Below are positions 1 to 11,192 of a stretch of 64,000 nt of DNA, one piece after another. Location: assembly GCA_024291935.2 (NCBI GenBank), contig CM044322.1, positions 21,451,405-21,515,404 of the forward strand. The letters run 5' to 3'. How positions within the stretch are numbered: position 1 is the first letter of the stretch; each line of letters opens with the position of its first letter. The position numbers were made by a program, and so were the translations under genes. Source of the stretch: Okapia johnstoni (lineage: Eukaryota; Chordata; Mammalia; Artiodactyla; Giraffidae). The notes beneath the pieces are model-generated. The model was not told where the DNA came from, made no database searches, and worked only from the letters and a program-made list of their open reading frames with translations.

Positions 1-599
1 AGAATCTGAGAAGGAACTGGGGAAATGAGTGGGTTTGGGGCATGTGGAGATGGAGGGAGGCATCGTTAGGGATTAGCACCAGCAGAAGCAGTCAGGAGCT
101 GGGGGCACAGCCTCTTTGATGGGGTGGGGGTAGACGTGAGTGGAGGACCACCAGTTCAGAAGCAGCGGGAAGCCAGTGTCACAGGCTGGCTCTGCTGAGA
201 ATGCTCTGACCCTTCAGGACAGGCAGATACCATGAACTCATTTCCCTGAGTCCCAGGTGATGGGAAGAGAACTGTACTTTAGGAAGAATGATGTGGAAGC
301 CGAGTGCCAGTGGACTGTGGGGGGAGAAGCAAGAGATGGAACTTGGCTTGGTAACGTTACCATGGCTGTTGAGAAGTTGATGGCAGCCCAAGATGGAATG
401 AGAGGAAGGCAAGCAGAAAGGAGGAGGATGGATGTGAGAGTTAGGAAAGAGATATGATGGATTATGTGCAGACACAGAGAAACTGGTGTGGAAAACAATT
501 TCCCTCCAAGTAAAAGCCAGAGTCACTACCATGGCTAAGGAGACCCTCTGTGACTACTCCTGATCTCCCATCCCTCTCTGCTCTCACCTACCTCCCTTG

Positions 600-810
600 T
601 TCTGTTCTTCTGAAGACACGCTAAGTTGTCTCCCACCTCACCCCTGGTGCTCCCTGTGCTGACTCTCCCCTAGGTATCCACGGGCCTCACTCTCACTTCC
701 TGCTGTCGAGAAGCATTCACGGACCTTCCCTATAGACACGAGCACCTCCCTACCCCGGCTACTCCTTACCTCACTGCATCTTAGCTTTCTTTGTAACACT
801 CTTCACTGGT

Positions 811-855
<45 letters not shown>

Positions 856-960
856 TGTGTATTGATTGTCTGTCTCCACCAACTTATTTCCAAATAAGGA
901 GCTTTGTTTATTCACTGCTGCATCCCTTGCACTTGGCACAGAATAGTTGCTCAATAAATA
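600..960 (+). mobile_element. L2 LINE 3' end
   Basis: The stretch resembles the L2 3' end and finishes with the typical cttggcacagaatag then gctcaataaatattga, where a family copy ends. A (CA) microsatellite has expanded inside it. Confidence 0.6.
812..852 (+). repeat. (AC)n microsatellite, about 20 units
   Basis: An uninterrupted alternating a-c run, likely polymorphic in length. Confidence 0.95.
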
Positions 961-964
961 TTGA

Positions 965-1152
965 TACAACCACTAGCTGATAAAGAATCCACCTGTGATG
1001 CTGGAGACCTGAGTTCGATCCCTAGGTTGGGAAGATACCCTAGGAGAAGGAAAAGGTTACCCACTCCAGTATTCTGGCCTGGAGAATTCCATGGACTCTA
1101 TAGTCCCTGGGGTCGCAAAGAGTCGGACACGACTGAGCAGCTTTCACTTTTA
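965..1152 (+). mobile_element. Bov-tA SINE
   Basis: A tRNA-like head (agttcgatccctagg as B box) is followed by the BovA body (ccactccagtattctggcct, then tggggtcgcaaagagtcgg). Confidence 0.85.
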
Positions 1153-1354
1153 AAGGCAGAAGAGTCCAGATATAAAATGTGCAACCCTGAGAGACAGTGA
1201 GTTTCTTAATACTAGACTGATTCACAGTTAGGCAGGACAACCCATGGTAGGAAATATTATGTGAATAATTCAGCCTTTTGGAGACCCTTTCAAGCCTGAA
1301 AATCTACAGATCCAAGTACTCCCAGAAAGGGAGTGTTCTGTTAGAGCACAGAGG

Positions 1355-1480
1355 GTCAACTCATAGACCCTGGAACCAGGGTCCAAATCCAGGCTCTGCC
1401 ACTTATTATCTGTGCCACCTCGGGCGTCTTTGTACTTCTCTGAATACTTCTCCTGTTTTGTTTTTGTAAAGTGTTTTTCT
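1355..1480 (+). mobile_element. MIR SINE fragment
   Basis: The core matches the MIR pattern: ggtccaaatccaggctctgc, then cacttattatctgtg. Confidence 0.65.
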
Positions 1481-1867
1481 GCTCCTCAGTCACTGATTTC
1501 TCGGGGTCCCTGTAGCAGGTGACCTGGCGGAGCAGAGACGTCAAGAGCAGTATTGAGTTCATGAGCAGTATTTCCCAGGACATTTGAAGAAGCTCCAAGA
1601 ACTCTCTTCCAGATTATTCTAAAGGTTACTGATTTGCTCCCAACAAAATCATTTCTTGGAAATTGTGTCCTAATACAAGTTGGCTCTACTATTCAGAAAG
1701 CACTCTGAATGGCACATGTTGAGTTGTGGTATGGGAACTTTCTTGAACTTTGATAACCTTTTGTGAGATTGAAATATTGTGACGTCTATGTGTACATTGT
1801 TTTTACAAAGCAGCTGTCTTCAGAGAGCAGTTCTCACAGGGAAGGGAAAGGCAAATAGATATAACAT

Positions 1868-1960
1868 GATGTGTATGTGTGTGCACCTGCTCAGTCGTGT
1901 CCAACTTTTGCACCCCTGTGGACTGTGGCCCATCAGGCCACTCTGTCCATGACAGGGAGT
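1868..1960 (-). mobile_element. BovA fragment
   Basis: Reverse-oriented BovA tail: gctcagtcgtgtccaacttt, then gtggactgtggccc. Confidence 0.7.
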
Positions 1961-2574
1961 CATTAAAAGCCAACACTCTTACTTATTTATTTTCTGCATT
2001 TCAATAAGTGACTTTTAGGTGGACAAAGACAAAGCGAAGGAAGCTTGTCTGTATTAAGTTATCCTGAGAAGAAAATTTGATTTGAAGAACATTAGCAAAC
2101 TGGAGTCAGTCTGGACTACCTTTCAGGGCTTGGGAATGTTTTTATTATACTGATTTGGAATGTTAACTAGATCTGACTTATAGATCCTTTTAGGAATGGA
2201 TTTTTCCATTTTCCAAGCAGTTCTTATTAACACTTGGCAATGTAACCTGAGTATCTAGTGGCAGAATCAAGGGAAAAACAAAGAAAAATTTAAATCATCA
2301 ACAAATCACGCACACACTTGAAAATAATCATTATTCTCTAGTGAGTCTTACTTTGTTCTCAACTCACATACCCAGGGCATGTGTAGGTTTTGTGGGTGTG
2401 GACATATATTATAGATATAAGGTTTTCATCACCACCCTTTTTTCTGAGCCAACCGTTGGGCAAACTGAAAGGTTAGTGGTAAAGAATCAGTGGTCTTCTT
2501 GGGATGACATGAAAAGAGATGACCCAAAGACAGCTCTAGAGATGCCCTGGAGTTATTTGTAAGTGAAAAACCAT

Positions 2575-2796
2575 ATCACACTGCTATATTTAAAATGGAT
2601 AACCAACAAGGATCTACTGTAGATAGCACAGGAAACTCAGCTCAATATTATGTGGCAACCTGTATGGGCAGGGAGTTTGGGGGAGAATGTATACAAGTGT
2701 ATGTGTGACTAAGTCTCTGTCGTGCACCTGAAACTATCACAACATTGTTAATTGGCCACACTCCGATACAAAATAAAAAGTTTTTTAAAAAACGCA
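2575..2796 (+). mobile_element. L1 LINE 3' end
   Basis: It has the ruminant L1 3' terminal pattern: ataaccaacaaggatctact, then acctgaaactatcacaacat, and an A-rich tail. Confidence 0.75.
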
Positions 2797-3239
2797 CATT
2801 GCCCTCTTTCCCATCCTGAGCCCCTCGTTATCTGGCTGGCTGGAATCTAAGAGTAGTGAGTCTCCCAGCTGATGGGTGATTCATCATGTTATTTAAGTTT
2901 TTCAGTCAGTGTAAACCAGAGGTCCAATGTCTTTCTCCAGGACTCTCCCTGGGGAAGCTATTAGGGAGAAGGCAGCCTTGCCAGACGTCTCAGTTCAGCT
3001 GGCCTAACTGGCATGTGCCGGGTATCTGCTTATACTCAGGGCCTGGCATGAGCAGAGGGCCCTGGAATGAGCTCTAGAAGGTTTGCTCTCAGTTTTCCTA
3101 CCACCAGCTACCAAGAAAGCCACTGGGAAACCAACGAGCACCTCGAAACATAAACAAGCAAAAAGACATTTAACTAACTTTCCCATTCCATTTGGTCAAG
3201 TCTGGGTTCACTCTGGTCTAGTGGGCTGAACTTCATGTA

Positions 3240-3385
3240 GTGGAAAGCACATCACATTTGGGGACAGAAAATTTGGATTCCTATCCCGACCTGCACTTAG
3301 TTAGTTATATGAACTTAAATTCTTCAATGGCCTCTCTAATACACAGTTTCTTTATTTGTAAAATGGAAATTTAGAAGAAGTTCTT
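3240..3385 (+). mobile_element. MIR SINE fragment
   Basis: A diverged MIR pattern that ends with tttctttatttgtaaaatgg. Confidence 0.5.
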
Positions 3386-4119
3386 CTGCTTAACCCATGG
3401 GTAGAATAAAGCATATGAAGGTATTTTGAAACCCATGAAGAAAATGTCAGGTAACATAATTTTCACTCTCAAATGTCTGCTTCTAGTCGTACACCCCTCT
3501 CTCAAGTTCCAAGCTCACATATCTAACTATCTCTTCTGCAGGACTTCCCCAAACAGCTCATAGATGTACTGAGACAACCACCCAGCCCTTCTGGCAGCCA
3601 GGTGGTGCACGGCAGGGCCAGAGACCTTGGCGAGCTGCCCCCAGGTGCAGAAGCCTCCTCCAGCTTGCTAAACACTGCTTTATGTGCAAATTCCAACTAA
3701 TTATCTATCTGGCTTTTAAACTGAGTTTATCAAAAAGCAAATATATTCTCTTTCTTCAAAAGCTTCCTCCTCCGAGCTTCCCTTTTCTGCCAGTAAGGAT
3801 AATCCTTATGGGTAAAAAGAGAATGCAGAGACAACATCTTTGACATTTCTCTCCACTTCTACCCTTTCCCATCCTGTGAACCATCATTTTTTTCTTTTCT
3901 TTCTTATGCCTTGGTGTCTCGCAGAACCAAGCGTGACTCTTGGCATATGACCATAAACAATTTTCTTTACACCTACCCTTGATGTCCACATCTGTGAAAT
4001 GAAACAATGGAAGTTGTAGATCTGTCTGTGAGGATTAAATCAGCTTGGGTTTGCCACACGTGGGGCACATGTGAGCTGAATTCTGCCTTCTAGCTAAGTT
4101 AGAGGCCCCAGAGATGTTC

Positions 4120-4445
4120 ACTGTCTCCCAGCCTTTTCTTTTCCTACCTCCACAGTATTATCCCTGTTCTTCACTTTGCCTGGACTCCTCTCTTCCCTGT
4201 CCCATTTCTGCCTATCAAGCTTATGTGCATCCCTCATGGACCGTCTTTCAAATACTCCCTCCCTTTGGCATCCAGGAGTGATGCCACTTCCCCTGAACTG
4301 TAAATGATTCTTGCATTTTATTCCTACAACTCATGAGGCACTTAACATGACTACTGTGTACTCTGCTTTTGTATATGTCATCTCTTCTTGTAAACGTTCA
4401 TGTTTATCTTCCTTATGCATACCATTTACTTAATAAATAGCTTTT
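4120..4445 (+). mobile_element. L2 LINE 3' fragment
   Basis: C/T-rich L2 3' sequence that ends near ttacttaataaatagc. Confidence 0.5.
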
Positions 4446-5117
4446 AAGTGATTGAAAGAACTCACCGATCAACTGATCAATGATGGATGTCCAGACCTGG
4501 CATGAGTAAATGAAAAACAATTTGGAAGTGATGGAATGATTTAAACAAAGAATAGGAAACCAAAGACACATCCCATTTTGTGTGCTGATTTTTTTTAATG
4601 AACATCTTATAATCTTACAAAATAACTGGCTGTAGCTGTTTTACGTTACAATACAGTAGATCAGCTCCTTTCACTGTGTTCCCAATCAAACCATTCCCTT
4701 GGAATGCTAACTGATGCACTCAAAAGTGATCTCCCAGAGGAGAGGACGTGCCAAACCCAATGCCTTGTAATGGAGGGAAGAAGAGGAGAGAATTAAGAAT
4801 AGCTCTTTACTTTCATGTACAGATTTGCCAGCTGACAGTCCTCACTCTGTCCTCTCATCTGTCTGGTTGGAGGCTGTCAAACTAATTGCCAGAATCATCC
4901 AGCCCTGGGAAACCTGGACCCCAGAGCTCCTAGTCACTAGGAAAAAGAGGGAGCAGAGAAGTTATTTTAGAACAAGGAAATGGAGGGAAGAGCCTCTGGG
5001 AGAGGCTCTCTGTGACCCCATGAATGGGGAGGAGCAGCAGAATGCAGATCACCATGTGGACTGAGTGTGAGTTGACATCCACTGGGGATCTATGACCATG
5101 GCATCTCAGACCTTCAA

Positions 5118-5123
5118 CTTTAT
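5118..5123 (-). terminator. Candidate distal poly(A) signal AATAAA
   Basis: The second canonical hexamer on the minus strand lies about 2.65 kb after the stop, in the context CACAATAAAGTTG. Sequence just downstream contains short GU-containing segments. It would extend the 3'UTR beyond the proximal site. Confidence 0.3.
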
Positions 5124-5840
5124 TGTGACTGGAGGAGCTCAAAACACTAGGCTTCAGGGGAAAAGGCTGGAAGAACCTGCTGTTTCTGAATGGCCAGGGC
5201 TGACTCAGGCTGGGCAACCTGTAGTCTAAAAGGCTTTCCACACTCCCTCAGATCCCTCCTCTCACCTTCCTAGGGCAGTGATGGAGAGCAGATGTTGCCA
5301 ACAGAGACTAAATTTTTTTTAAAATGAAGTACAAAAGAGAAATGTTCTCACAGTTACTCCTGTGGGGAGACTGAGGCCAGACCCAAAGCATCATGAACCA
5401 CAGGTTCCACATTCCCATCGTGGGGGTGGGTAGCAATGGGGGCTGTAACCTTCTTGAGCTGGGCAATGCCCAGGATAACTCTCCTGCTACCTCAGCTTCA
5501 GACATGGCAGGATTCCCCTGTACAGAGTTTGACATGCTTCAGGAAATTTGGATAATGATTTTACAGCTGTTTTAAAATGAAGAATTGAAACTTGTCTACT
5601 CTCCTTTTCCATACTGAAGCCTATCAGAATCCCAGAAATAAGTATTATCTTCTTGAGAGCACTAAATGTGAAGCCAGATAAGGAAGAGTAGGTATCTAGA
5701 CTGTTGTTTCTGTTATGGTTGGGAATACAGAGGACAAAAGTATTTTGGACGGGCAGCCTCTGCTCTTTACCTTCCCCCATGACTCTGCCACCCTCCTTTC
5801 AGATCCCCATAGATAAATCTGTGTGTATCCCCTTCTCTTT

Positions 5841-5846
5841 TTTATT
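5841..5846 (-). terminator. Candidate proximal poly(A) signal AATAAA
   Basis: Plus-strand tttatt, read on the minus strand as AATAAA, is the first canonical hexamer after the PAPPA2 stop, about 1.92 kb downstream. The downstream GU-rich element is not strong, so it is only a candidate. Confidence 0.35.
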
Positions 5847-7764
5847 CCATTTCAGAGTGTTGTTCTTTCCTACATGAAGTCTGGCTCAGGATGGAGGGGG
5901 AAGGTAATATTTCCTTTTTCCTATTTGCACAGCCAAGGCTTCAGTGTTGATGGGAATAGTAGAAAACTGTGGTTAGGGGCAAAGAGCAGGTGATCCAGAG
6001 AGATCAAGACTGCCCTTGAACTTTTGCCTGTTCTTCCCTTCCTGAGATGATAAGCTGGGGTGTTGAACAAGAAACTAGCTCCTTACTCTCTTTCTCCAAG
6101 GCCTACTCCATAAATAATAACCAAAAAAAAAAAAGAAAACCAGCTGCAATAGACCACATGCAGAAAGAGTCAGCCCGGGCTGTAGACAGAGGCAAGTTAA
6201 CATGGTCACTTCACACACTGTCCCTCTATTGAGCAAGAAAGGATCACAATGTCAAAACGGACTCTAAATAGTTGAAATTCTTCTCTCTCCCCACAGAGTG
6301 TCACCCTTGCTCCATGTATTTTCAGAACTCACTCAAAAGGAGCTCTCTGGGACACAGATTTGACACAAAGCACTTGAATAGACTTTATCTCCCATTCTGC
6401 ATTGTTTAGAGGATCCCCTGTGGTGTGCTGTAGAGACCTGAAACAAAATTGAGCCCCTTGACTCATTTTGTCCTCCAGTCCTGGGCTCTGATTGACCCCA
6501 GTGTCTACCCTGTGAATGGCCTCTGGCAGCTCCTTCATCCCTGCCTATTCTTCCATCTACTCTCACCTTTCCCCCATGTCATTTCCATGACATTTTCTCC
6601 CCTAGGAAGTCAACAATAGGTCATGTGGCTGTGAATGATGGCCAGGCTCAGGGACTTAGAAGAGGGGAGACCACAGACCAAGTATGAAGAATGAATGATT
6701 TCTATAATCCTGGTGACAGGAAAGTGAGCCTGCATACAGACTTGTTGACTGGCCAAGAGCCACCCTTGGAACAGGCACCCGTGGAAGTGCAGAAAACCCT
6801 GGGCCTCACCAATTGCAATGACGAGTTCTAAGAAGTGAAGAGAAGTACTTTTTGGATGGGTATTCAAGAATCCTAGTCTAGTTTTCCTGGACCCCTCACC
6901 AATGGATACCCCAACCCACCTTTCCATGCCACTTAGTATTATCATTCCAAGCCCCCATCTCCTCAAACTGGGCCCAGTTCTCAGCTAATAAAAAGATGAT
7001 TAGCTGACATGTGATCATCAAAAACTCCATCCAATCTCTCACTTTGCTTCCCCAGTTCTCTCTCAACCTGCTAATCCCTAAGAATAGAAAGATGATAGAA
7101 GAACTCGGTCCTCAAACCCTCAGCATTCATTTTGGATGTGAACTTCACAGCAGCATGTGTGGAACAATGGATAATTTTTAGCTTAGTAGACAGCAAAAAA
7201 TATAATATATATAATATATTTATATCATTATGTTTAAATACTTATAAAGAATTAATAACTAACCTCATTATTACTAAAAGAGACTACACAAAGAAAGGGA
7301 GAGAGCCAGTTTAGATTAGGTGAGCCCTGAAAGATGGCAATCCATTCAAAATGGGTATTAACAGAGTGTCCCTGGCGACTGCTCTTCTAGTGTTTTGGTA
7401 TTGTTTTACAAGTTGGGTGAGGTTGAATAGCTGGCAGGGTGCAGAGTAGGGAGCAGGGCAAGAGTTGAGGATGGGATTGGATAGAATATAAATGGGGGAG
7501 GAGGGTCCTTGTATATCTAGCATATTTCTCTTTTCATTTTAAATCAACTGCTTCTTTGAAGAAACTTTTGCCTATGATTCTTCCTTACTTGGGCTACTTG
7601 ATACAATAGTTGGCACCTATAGACGTCCTCTTGCACTAAGATCCTTCATGTTCTTCTTCCTTCACTTTATGTTCTTTTTTTTCACTCATCTTTTCTTTCC
7701 TTTTGTGGAGGCCCCTCTTTCTTACTGCCTCCAGGGCAGTGGAAGGAGGGGCTTGATCCTACAG
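5841..7764 (-). other. PAPPA2: Probable PAPPA2 3'UTR
   Basis: This is non-coding sequence downstream of the PAPPA2 stop, running to the first AATAAA on the minus strand. I scanned 5847-7764 for the minus-strand AATAAA hexamer (plus-strand tttatt) and found none. A TATAAA variant sits in an AT-rich patch near 7219-7224. No young SINE or LINE is recognisable in this 1.9 kb, in contrast with the introns, which fits a retained UTR. The minus-strand reading frames in it (for example 6610-6966) resemble no known protein. The true 3' end needs RNA evidence. Confidence 0.5.
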
Positions 7765-7839
7765 TTACTGGTTTTCTTCAGCCTTGGGGTCTCGGCAGGT
7801 GCATTCATCCAGATCACAGTCAGCAGCAAATGGGATGAC
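7765..7839 (-). CDS. PAPPA2: PAPPA2 terminal coding exon with stop codon
   Basis: The coding part of the last exon is 24 codons (VIPFAADCDLDECTCRDPKA then EENQ) followed by TAA at 7767-7765. The acceptor TTTGCTTTCCCTTAG is at plus-strand 7840-7841, with a good pyrimidine tract. Three cysteines (residues 8, 13, 15) sit in an acidic tail that ends the secreted protein. The exon joins the LNR3 exon in phase 0. The exon continues as 3'UTR below 7765. A 27-bp tandem duplication with two GTAAGT motifs lies in the intron about 140 nt before this acceptor. Confidence 0.95.
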   Translation of the reverse strand, partial: VIPFAADCDLDECTCRDPKAEENQ

Positions 7840-7976
7840 CTAAGGGAAAGCAAAGAGAAGTTGAAATCACCCATTTTTGCACCAAGATTCCCACTTTCAA
7901 CCAGCCTTTGCTTTTCTCACTTGGTCCCAGAGGAAGTGTGGGATAGCATGTCAGTATCACAGAACTGAAATTAACA

Positions 7977-8030
7977 CTCAGTTCTTTCACTTACACACCA
8001 CGTCTCAGTTCTTTCACTTACACACCACGT
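7977..8030. repeat. Exact 27-bp tandem duplication, two copies
   Basis: Units 7977-8003 and 8004-8030 are identical and begin ctcagttctttcactt. On the PAPPA2 strand each contains GTAAGT (plus-strand acttac at 7989-7994 and 8016-8021). The repeat is about 137 nt upstream of the terminal-exon acceptor. Confidence 0.95.
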
Positions 8031-8039
8031 CTCCTTAGG

Positions 8040-8160
8040 CAACGTACACCTTGTTTCACTTTCCTTACACATAAAGTGGGAGGACAACAGCATCTACCTC
8101 AGAGGGTGTTCGGATGGTTTCAGCAAGATGATGGATATGAAAAACATATTTCTAGGTACC
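8040..8160 (+). mobile_element. MIR SINE fragment
   Basis: Diverged MIR middle part: cctcagagggtgttcggatg following a cctta-aca-taaagtggg segment. Confidence 0.45.
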
Positions 8161-8184
8161 TCTAACATCTGTTACTACTACTTC

Positions 8185-8345
8185 TAATATTACCACTAAT
8201 GTTTTCACAAAATCCCTGTAAAGTAGGTAAGATGAATGTTAGTGTTTTCTTCTTAGAGGGAAGGTCAAGAGAGGTAGGGTGCCTTAACTCAAGGTCATGA
8301 CACTACTACCTAGAAAACCAAGACTCTGTAACCTAGCTCTATGTT
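8185..8345 (-). mobile_element. MIR SINE fragment, antisense
   Basis: It resembles reverse MIR: cctgtaaagtaggtaagatg, then caaggtcatgacactactac. Confidence 0.5.
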
Positions 8346-9629
8346 TTCTACTGCCTTGGTGTTCTTGGGGCCATAGGGTCATCTCTGCTATTTTCATAAG
8401 CTTGAGGTTTTGTCCTTCTTGAACCCAGAATATACTTAGGCTTGGTGAAACAATGCATCTCTCTACTCATTGTTTGTGGCTAGATTGCCTTCCTGCTATG
8501 TGATTATCCCTCCTCCAGGCCAGAGATGGCCCAGCAACATTTTCTCTCTTCCTGTTTGCACTGCTACCAACAGATAACCATACATTTTGAGTGTCCATAA
8601 TTAGCTTCAGAGAGAAGTGGGCATTTAGGAGACATGATATAAAAGTGACAAACATTCTGCTCTTTGGGTATGGATGGTCAAATGAAACAAAAATAGATCA
8701 GGGTATCATTTCATAGTCCAAGTGCACTGAAGAGACAGTCTTGGTGATTGGGCAAGTGGTGGAGAATGGGTGGTGGGGTTTGAGGAAATTTCCCAGCATA
8801 TTTTCACATATGATTTAACTAATTTAAGAGTCAGCAAGGGTGAAATGATTTTTCAATCTCTCATGTATACTGGCTACAGCCACTGAAATCCACTAAAGGC
8901 AAACCCTAGAACTGCAGAATGTGAGATGGAGACAAGGAGAGAATTGACTGCTTTCTTCTCAAGTGGTCATGCCTTCCTGGGTAGAAGAGGGACCCATGAC
9001 CAGTTACTTTCTTCAGGTAAGGCCAGGAACTAGTTGGCATGATTTCTTACCTGCAATCCAAGCTCTTGATCTCTTTCTCATGGCTTGGGATTTAATGGTT
9101 TTTAGAGCAAACTCAACAGTGACACAATGAGCCCTTAAGTTTTCTGCACTAAATAAGTTAATCCATGTCAGCAGTGAGAGCAATCCCTAGCACAGAGTGA
9201 GTCATCAGTAAATATTATCTCTTAGAAGGAGTATTCAGGTCTGTGTACAGGTAATCATGTAGGTGTGACTTTATTGTGGAGATACATACAAGGAAGAAAA
9301 CATTATCTCTTGTGTATTTCTGATTCATCAAATCAGCCAACTAGCATCAAATATCTTTGGAGTTCTTGGGTTTTCATTCATATTATTCCAAGTTTTCAGC
9401 CTACTCGATTTTATATGTTTAGCTTGAGCATATCTTCTAATTTTATAGAGCCCAGAGCAACAAGATAAAAGGAGAAAAGAGCTACTGCTCAGGATACAGT
9501 CTGGGGAGTGTTCCAGGGAGCTTGTGATGGTTGCTCAACAAATACCTGCAATATGCTTGCTGCACACTTTATAGGATTTTTAATTTAGCTATGAAGATTT
9601 AATAATAACTGGAGACATTTAGGTAGGAA

Positions 9630-9772
9630 GCCCTGCTCTGAAGTAGGAAATGGCAACCCACTCCAGTATCCTTGCCTGAAAACTCCCATGGAGAGAAGAG
9701 CCTGGCAGGCCACAGTCCATGGGGTTGCAAAGAATCAGATATGATTGAGAGACTGAGCACGCACAGATACCA
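9630..9772 (+). mobile_element. BovA/Bov-tA 3' part
   Basis: It has the BovA body without the tRNA head: atggcaacccactccagtat, then ccacagtccatggggttgc. Confidence 0.8.
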
Positions 9773-10120
9773 CCTCATGGGTAATCCTGCCTCCCCAAGG
9801 AGCGGAAGCCATTATTCTCTGCTCACAGAAACATTTCCTGGACAATGATAAGCAGGTGTGAATCTCTGAGGAGCAGAAGCACGGCTTTTCTGAATCTGTG
9901 GCAGGACTGACAATGAGAGAAGTAGTTATCTAACAACTTATCCTAAAATTACAGTCCTTCATCCTGTTACCGTAGAGGCTCCCATGTTTGCTCATTATCA
10001 TTCTGTCTTCTTGACTGTTGAAGAAAAACCACGATGAACCATGAAGCAGAGCTAGCTGAAGCCCCTGTCTGTTTCTGGGGCTACTACCCTCTCCTCCCAC
10101 TCCCAGGCACCCTCACTTAC

Positions 10121-10219
10121 CTTCTTGGAGGAGAGTGTAGAAGAGCAGCAGTCTCCCCCGTCGTAGTGGCAGTAGGCCCGGTTGTTAATGGTGTCACACC
10201 AACCATCTGCTTGGAAAGG
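10121..10219 (-). CDS. PAPPA2: PAPPA2 coding exon: Lin12-Notch repeat 3 (LNR3)
   Basis: A 99-nt exon of 33 codons, phase 0 at both ends, from PFQADGWC to TLSSKK. The acceptor is CTGCCACCTCCTTACCAG and the donor AAG/GTAAGTGAG. It encodes the whole third Lin12-Notch repeat: Cys at residues 8, 17, 24 and 25, and the calcium-binding type cluster [14 protein letters not shown]. In PAPP-A, LNR3 acts with LNR1 and LNR2 of the catalytic region to set IGFBP substrate choice (family knowledge), so this exon is functionally important despite its size. An in-frame upward extension through the acceptor ([10 protein letters not shown]) is open but intronic, because the previous exon joins SCE directly to PFQ. 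Confidence 0.95.
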
Positions 10220-10559
10220 CTGGTAAGGAGGTGGCAGGTCAGCGTCTAAGTACAACTTCACTCTGCTTCACCCTTTTCTCACACTCACCCCACCTCAAAA
10301 TAATCCGCAGAACTTAAGATACATTATTATGGGAGACCACCCAAAGGGCAGGGTCAAAATTGACCCAACATACTCAAGAAGTTGAAAAGTCTCAAGATAA
10401 GACCCTTGGATCTAAGAAATTGTCAAATTTCATACCTCGCATCTGTTCCTGGCCTATTCTAGGGTCCAGAATGGTTCACTGAATTCCTTGATCAACTTTT
10501 TCACCTTCTTGTAATAGCAGGTGAATATCTTGTGGGTTACAGAATATTTTCACATACAA

Positions 10560-10735
10560 GAAAATTAAAAAAAAGTATTTTCACATGTGTTAACTCTGTT
10601 GGTCATCAAGAAAAGCTGTGCATCAGGCAAATTTGGCTTAAAAGTCCCATTTCATCAGTGAGGAAATGGAGATAAGTAGAGATGATAAAAATTGCCCCAG
10701 GTCACACAGCTAGGGTCAAGTAGAATTTGGGATTA
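10560..10735 (-). mobile_element. MIR SINE fragment, antisense
   Basis: Reverse MIR: catcagtgaggaaatggaga, then ccccaggtcacacagctagg. Confidence 0.65.
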
Positions 10736-10797
10736 AAAGCCACATATCTTGACTTTTTGCTGCTTGTTGAACCACAAAGAAGGCTGAGTTGGACCTT

Positions 10798-11192
10798 AAA
10801 GAAGGCTGAACACTGAAGAATTGATGCTTTCAAACTGTGGTGCTGGAGAAGACTCTTGTGAGTCCCTTGGACAGCAAGATGATCAAACCAGTCAGTCCTA
10901 AAGGAAATCAACCCTGAATATTCATTGAAAGGACTGATGCTGAAGCTCTAATACTCTGGCCACTTGATGCAAAGAGCTGACTCACTGGAAAAGACCCTGA
11001 TGCTGGGAAAGACTGAATGCAGAAGGAGAAGGGGATGACAGAGGATGAGATGGTTGGATGGCATCACTGACTCAATGCACATGAGTTTGAGTGAACTCTG
11101 GGAGATGGTGATGGACAGGGAAGCCTGGCGTGCTCCAGTCCATGGGGTCACAAAGAGTTGGACACAACTGAGTGACTGAACAACAACACAGA
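10798..11192 (+). mobile_element. BovB LINE 3' end (short derivative)
   Basis: It begins at aaagaaggctgaacactgaa and runs to the BovB terminus (ggacacaactgagtgactga). It corresponds to the C-terminal part of the BovB ORF and its 3' end. The same start point recurs at 32755. Confidence 0.85.

Larger units (their letters stand above)
1..5117. other. Flank downstream of PAPPA2, no gene recognised
   Basis: This sequence lies beyond the candidate PAPPA2 3' ends. It holds L2 (600-960, 4120-4445), MIR (1355-1480, 3240-3385), Bov-tA/BovA (965-1152, 1868-1960) and L1 (2575-2796) pieces. In 1-600, 1961-2574 and 4446-5117 I see unique-looking sequence without recognisable function. Open frames here are short and match nothing known. 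Confidence 0.6.
7840..10120 (-). other. PAPPA2: PAPPA2 intron between LNR3 exon and terminal exon
   Basis: A 2.28-kb intron, GTAAGTGAG to CCCTTAG. It contains a 27-bp tandem duplication (7977-8030), two back-to-back MIR remnants (8040-8160 and 8185-8345) and a BovA fragment (9630-9772). The rest, 8350-9620 and 9780-10120, shows nothing I can name. Confidence 0.9.

Noticed and set aside
6610..6966. 118-codon minus-strand frame after the PAPPA2 stop
   Set aside because: It lies in the probable 3'UTR, resembles nothing known and has no supporting context.
10220..10249. Upstream extension of the LNR3 exon frame ([10 protein letters not shown])
   Set aside because: It reads through a strong acceptor, and the flanking protein order joins SCE to PFQ directly, so it is intron.
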